Shown: one piece after another, positions 62,723 to 64,000 of the stretch
Layout: every line of letters begins with the position of its first letter
How positions within the stretch are numbered: the stretch's first letter is position 1
Assembly (NCBI GenBank): GCA_013400155.1
Contig: VXBM01001935.1
Coordinates: 36,295 to 100,294, forward strand
Origin: Helopsaltes ochotensis
Lineage: Eukaryota; Chordata; Aves; Passeriformes; Locustellidae
Reading direction: 5' to 3'
DNA length: 64,000 bases
Made by a program: the position numbers and the translations under genes
The notes under the pieces: generated by a model
What the model saw: the letters and a program-made list of their open reading frames with translations, nothing else
What the model was told of the DNA's origin: nothing
Databases searched by the model: none

Positions 62723-62986
62723 ATGAAACTAGATGGTAACGAAGCCAGGCAATTGGGATCCCTGTTCAAGGATGTAGGCATTGGCAATGGGATTGGAAAG
62801 AGGACAGAAACTCTCAGCCTCTGGAGCAAACATCTGTCAAACATGAGGTATTCTCTCATGGATGACCTAACAGTGCACTGGGACAGGGCGAATGCCATGG
62901 AGAAAGGTATCCAGGACCTGAAAGAATTAGCTGTGTTGAAGGTAATCCACAGGGATTCAAATAACAAACTTCAAAGTCCTCTGTAG
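62723..62986 (+). pseudogene. gag-like remnant
   Basis: An 87-codon frame reads a charged, helix-rich sequence ending ...LKELAVLKVIHRDS before a stop. This is consistent with a gag helical region by position and composition. The antisense 205-codon frame over 62350-62967 is considered a shadow. Confidence 0.35.
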
Positions 62987-63354
62987 ATCCAGATCAGGTC
63001 CGATGTACACAATCCATATGACAGAAGTTTCTATGGAGTGTGCCATCATTGTACGCCAACCCTTTGGCATTGATGTCAATGAAAGAAGAAGAAACATTGC
63101 TTCAGGTGATTACCTGACTTTGACAATATGAAATTACTTTTTCCTCCCTACCAACCTGCGCCTCAGCTGTGGAAAGGCTGAACAAGACTGCAGACAGACT
63201 TGAAAGACTCAAGCAATCTAGAGAGAAAATGTCCCATGCCTCTGCCAGTACAGACCAGATTCTCTGCCATTAGGAGCATGTACCCCTCTGCTGGAGAGAG
63301 GGGTACACACCACAAGGTAACCTGCAGTTTTACCTGCATGACCACAGAGAGGAC

Positions 63355-63784
63355 ATGAGAAAGTGGGATGGAAAATCTACCTCTGCCCTAACAGCAGGGG
63401 TACATGAATTGAAAGGAAGAACAACCACCAAAGGAAATTCTTCGGGGATAATCCAGTTTCCAGTGGGCAAGCCTTCAGACAGAATGGAAGGGCTGAATGT
63501 TGTTTCTGATCCTCTTGAAGGGATCCCCAGTTTATGTTTGCAAGAACTGAACAATGACCACCATGGCCAGAACTACAGGGGCCCTGCCTCCAGCCATGTG
63601 GAAGAAAGGAAGAATCAGATCTATTGGACTCCATGCATCAAATTTCCTGGCCCATCAGACCCACAAGAATATGAGACTTTACTTTGCACTGGCACAGATT
63701 GTACCCTGATGTCATCAAGATCTGTAGGGGCTGTTGCTGTTTTTCCCTGTAACTGCAACTTATGGAGGCCAGGTTTTAGGAGAT
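63355..63784 (+). pseudogene. gag-pro junction remnant with retroviral aspartic protease motif
   Basis: A 143-codon frame contains, near its C-terminus, LLCTGTDCTLM. Position and context match a retroviral protease active site, but the catalytic Asp is replaced by Cys (codon 63685-63687). The frame ends at the border with the antisense LTR, so flap and C-terminal parts are missing. Confidence 0.6.
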
Positions 63785-64000
63785 AGGCACGGCTACCACG
63801 TGCTCCGCGTGGCGCTCGGACTAATAACACGCTATCACTAGTGTAGTGGACGGTTAAAAAGCGTTTTATTACCTTACAGTGCTGGCTTATATACCTTTGG
63901 GTCTTTCACCACGTCAGGAAGTCTTGCTCAACTTCCTTTGGTTAGTATGGGAGAGCGGAAAAGTACTAGGCACACTGTTAGTGGGGGTTTTACATTCCTG
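63785..64000 (-). mobile_element. LTR, antisense, continuing beyond the window
   Basis: On the minus strand GGTATATAAGCC (TATA at plus 63886-63893) is followed only 15 bases later by AATAAA (plus 63865-63870), then a GC-richer U5-like part with CGCCACGCGGAGCACG. This close TATA-polyA spacing is known from alpharetroviral-type LTRs. The U3 side is cut off by the window end. It interrupts the plus-strand ERV. Confidence 0.6.

Larger units (their letters stand above)
61879..63784 (+). mobile_element. ERV internal region (leader, gag and protease remnants), truncated
   Basis: A short LTR-like end (61879-61987) leads to a Lys-type primer-binding site (61988-62005), leader and several broken frames. 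Near the right end a protease-like segment appears. The element stops abruptly at an antisense LTR. The reading frames and the protease-type sequence place it among avian ERVs, probably ERVL- or ERVK-related. Class is not settled by what is visible. Confidence 0.65.

Noticed and set aside
62350..62967. 205-codon frame on the minus strand
   Set aside because: Antisense to the ERV gag-like region and without protein motifs.
1..64000. CRISPR arrays, tRNA or rRNA genes, phage or defence systems
   Set aside because: None seen. The sequence is vertebrate nuclear DNA.

Overview
The window is vertebrate nuclear DNA, most likely from a bird and probably a songbird. The evidence is one intact neuronal bHLH gene (NEUROD6) in an otherwise AT-rich, gene-poor stretch, a CR1-type LINE fragment, and many avian-style endogenous retrovirus (ERV) LTRs. 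Nothing looks bacterial: no operons, CRISPR arrays or phage genes. Species cannot be fixed without a search.

Layout. 1-11.6 kb is a retroelement-rich flank. It holds a solo LTR (570-1218), an older ERV with two diverged ~270-bp LTRs (2832-5361) into which another LTR-like sequence is inserted (3460-3895), a 126-bp A tract, an antisense LTR (about 9522-10060), a G-quadruplex-prone tract and a further LTR (about 10180-10900). 11630-15903 is a compact class II (betaretrovirus/ERVK-like) provirus. Its two LTRs differ at only two of 539 aligned positions, yet gag and pol are heavily deleted and frameshifted.

15.9-30.2 kb has no recognisable mobile element and contains NEUROD6 (coding exon 22599-23612, + strand). 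A perfect CRE next to a NeuroD-type E-box lies about 1.6 kb upstream of the coding exon, and polyadenylation signals lie downstream. From 24 to 60 kb no gene was found. This part carries an LTR-like insertion that contains a 505-base assembly gap and is flanked by exact 15-bp direct repeats (30189-31605), a two-phase pentanucleotide microsatellite (38855-38960), an antisense LTR (about 44666-45062) and a 113-bp A tract. The last 4 kb are again retroelement-dense: an antisense LTR (60190-60661), a CR1 reverse-transcriptase fragment (about 61150-61878), a second ERV with a Lys-type primer-binding site and a broken gag-protease region (about 61879-63784), and an antisense LTR that runs off the window end.

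NEUROD6 is the only confident protein-coding gene. The retroviral reading frames are all defective. No novel biological system was demonstrated. The best leads are the young but defective ERVK-like element with tandem stem-loop repeats in its leader, the LTR insertion with unusually long target-site repeats, and an exon-like segment ending next to a long A tract at 9055-9324.
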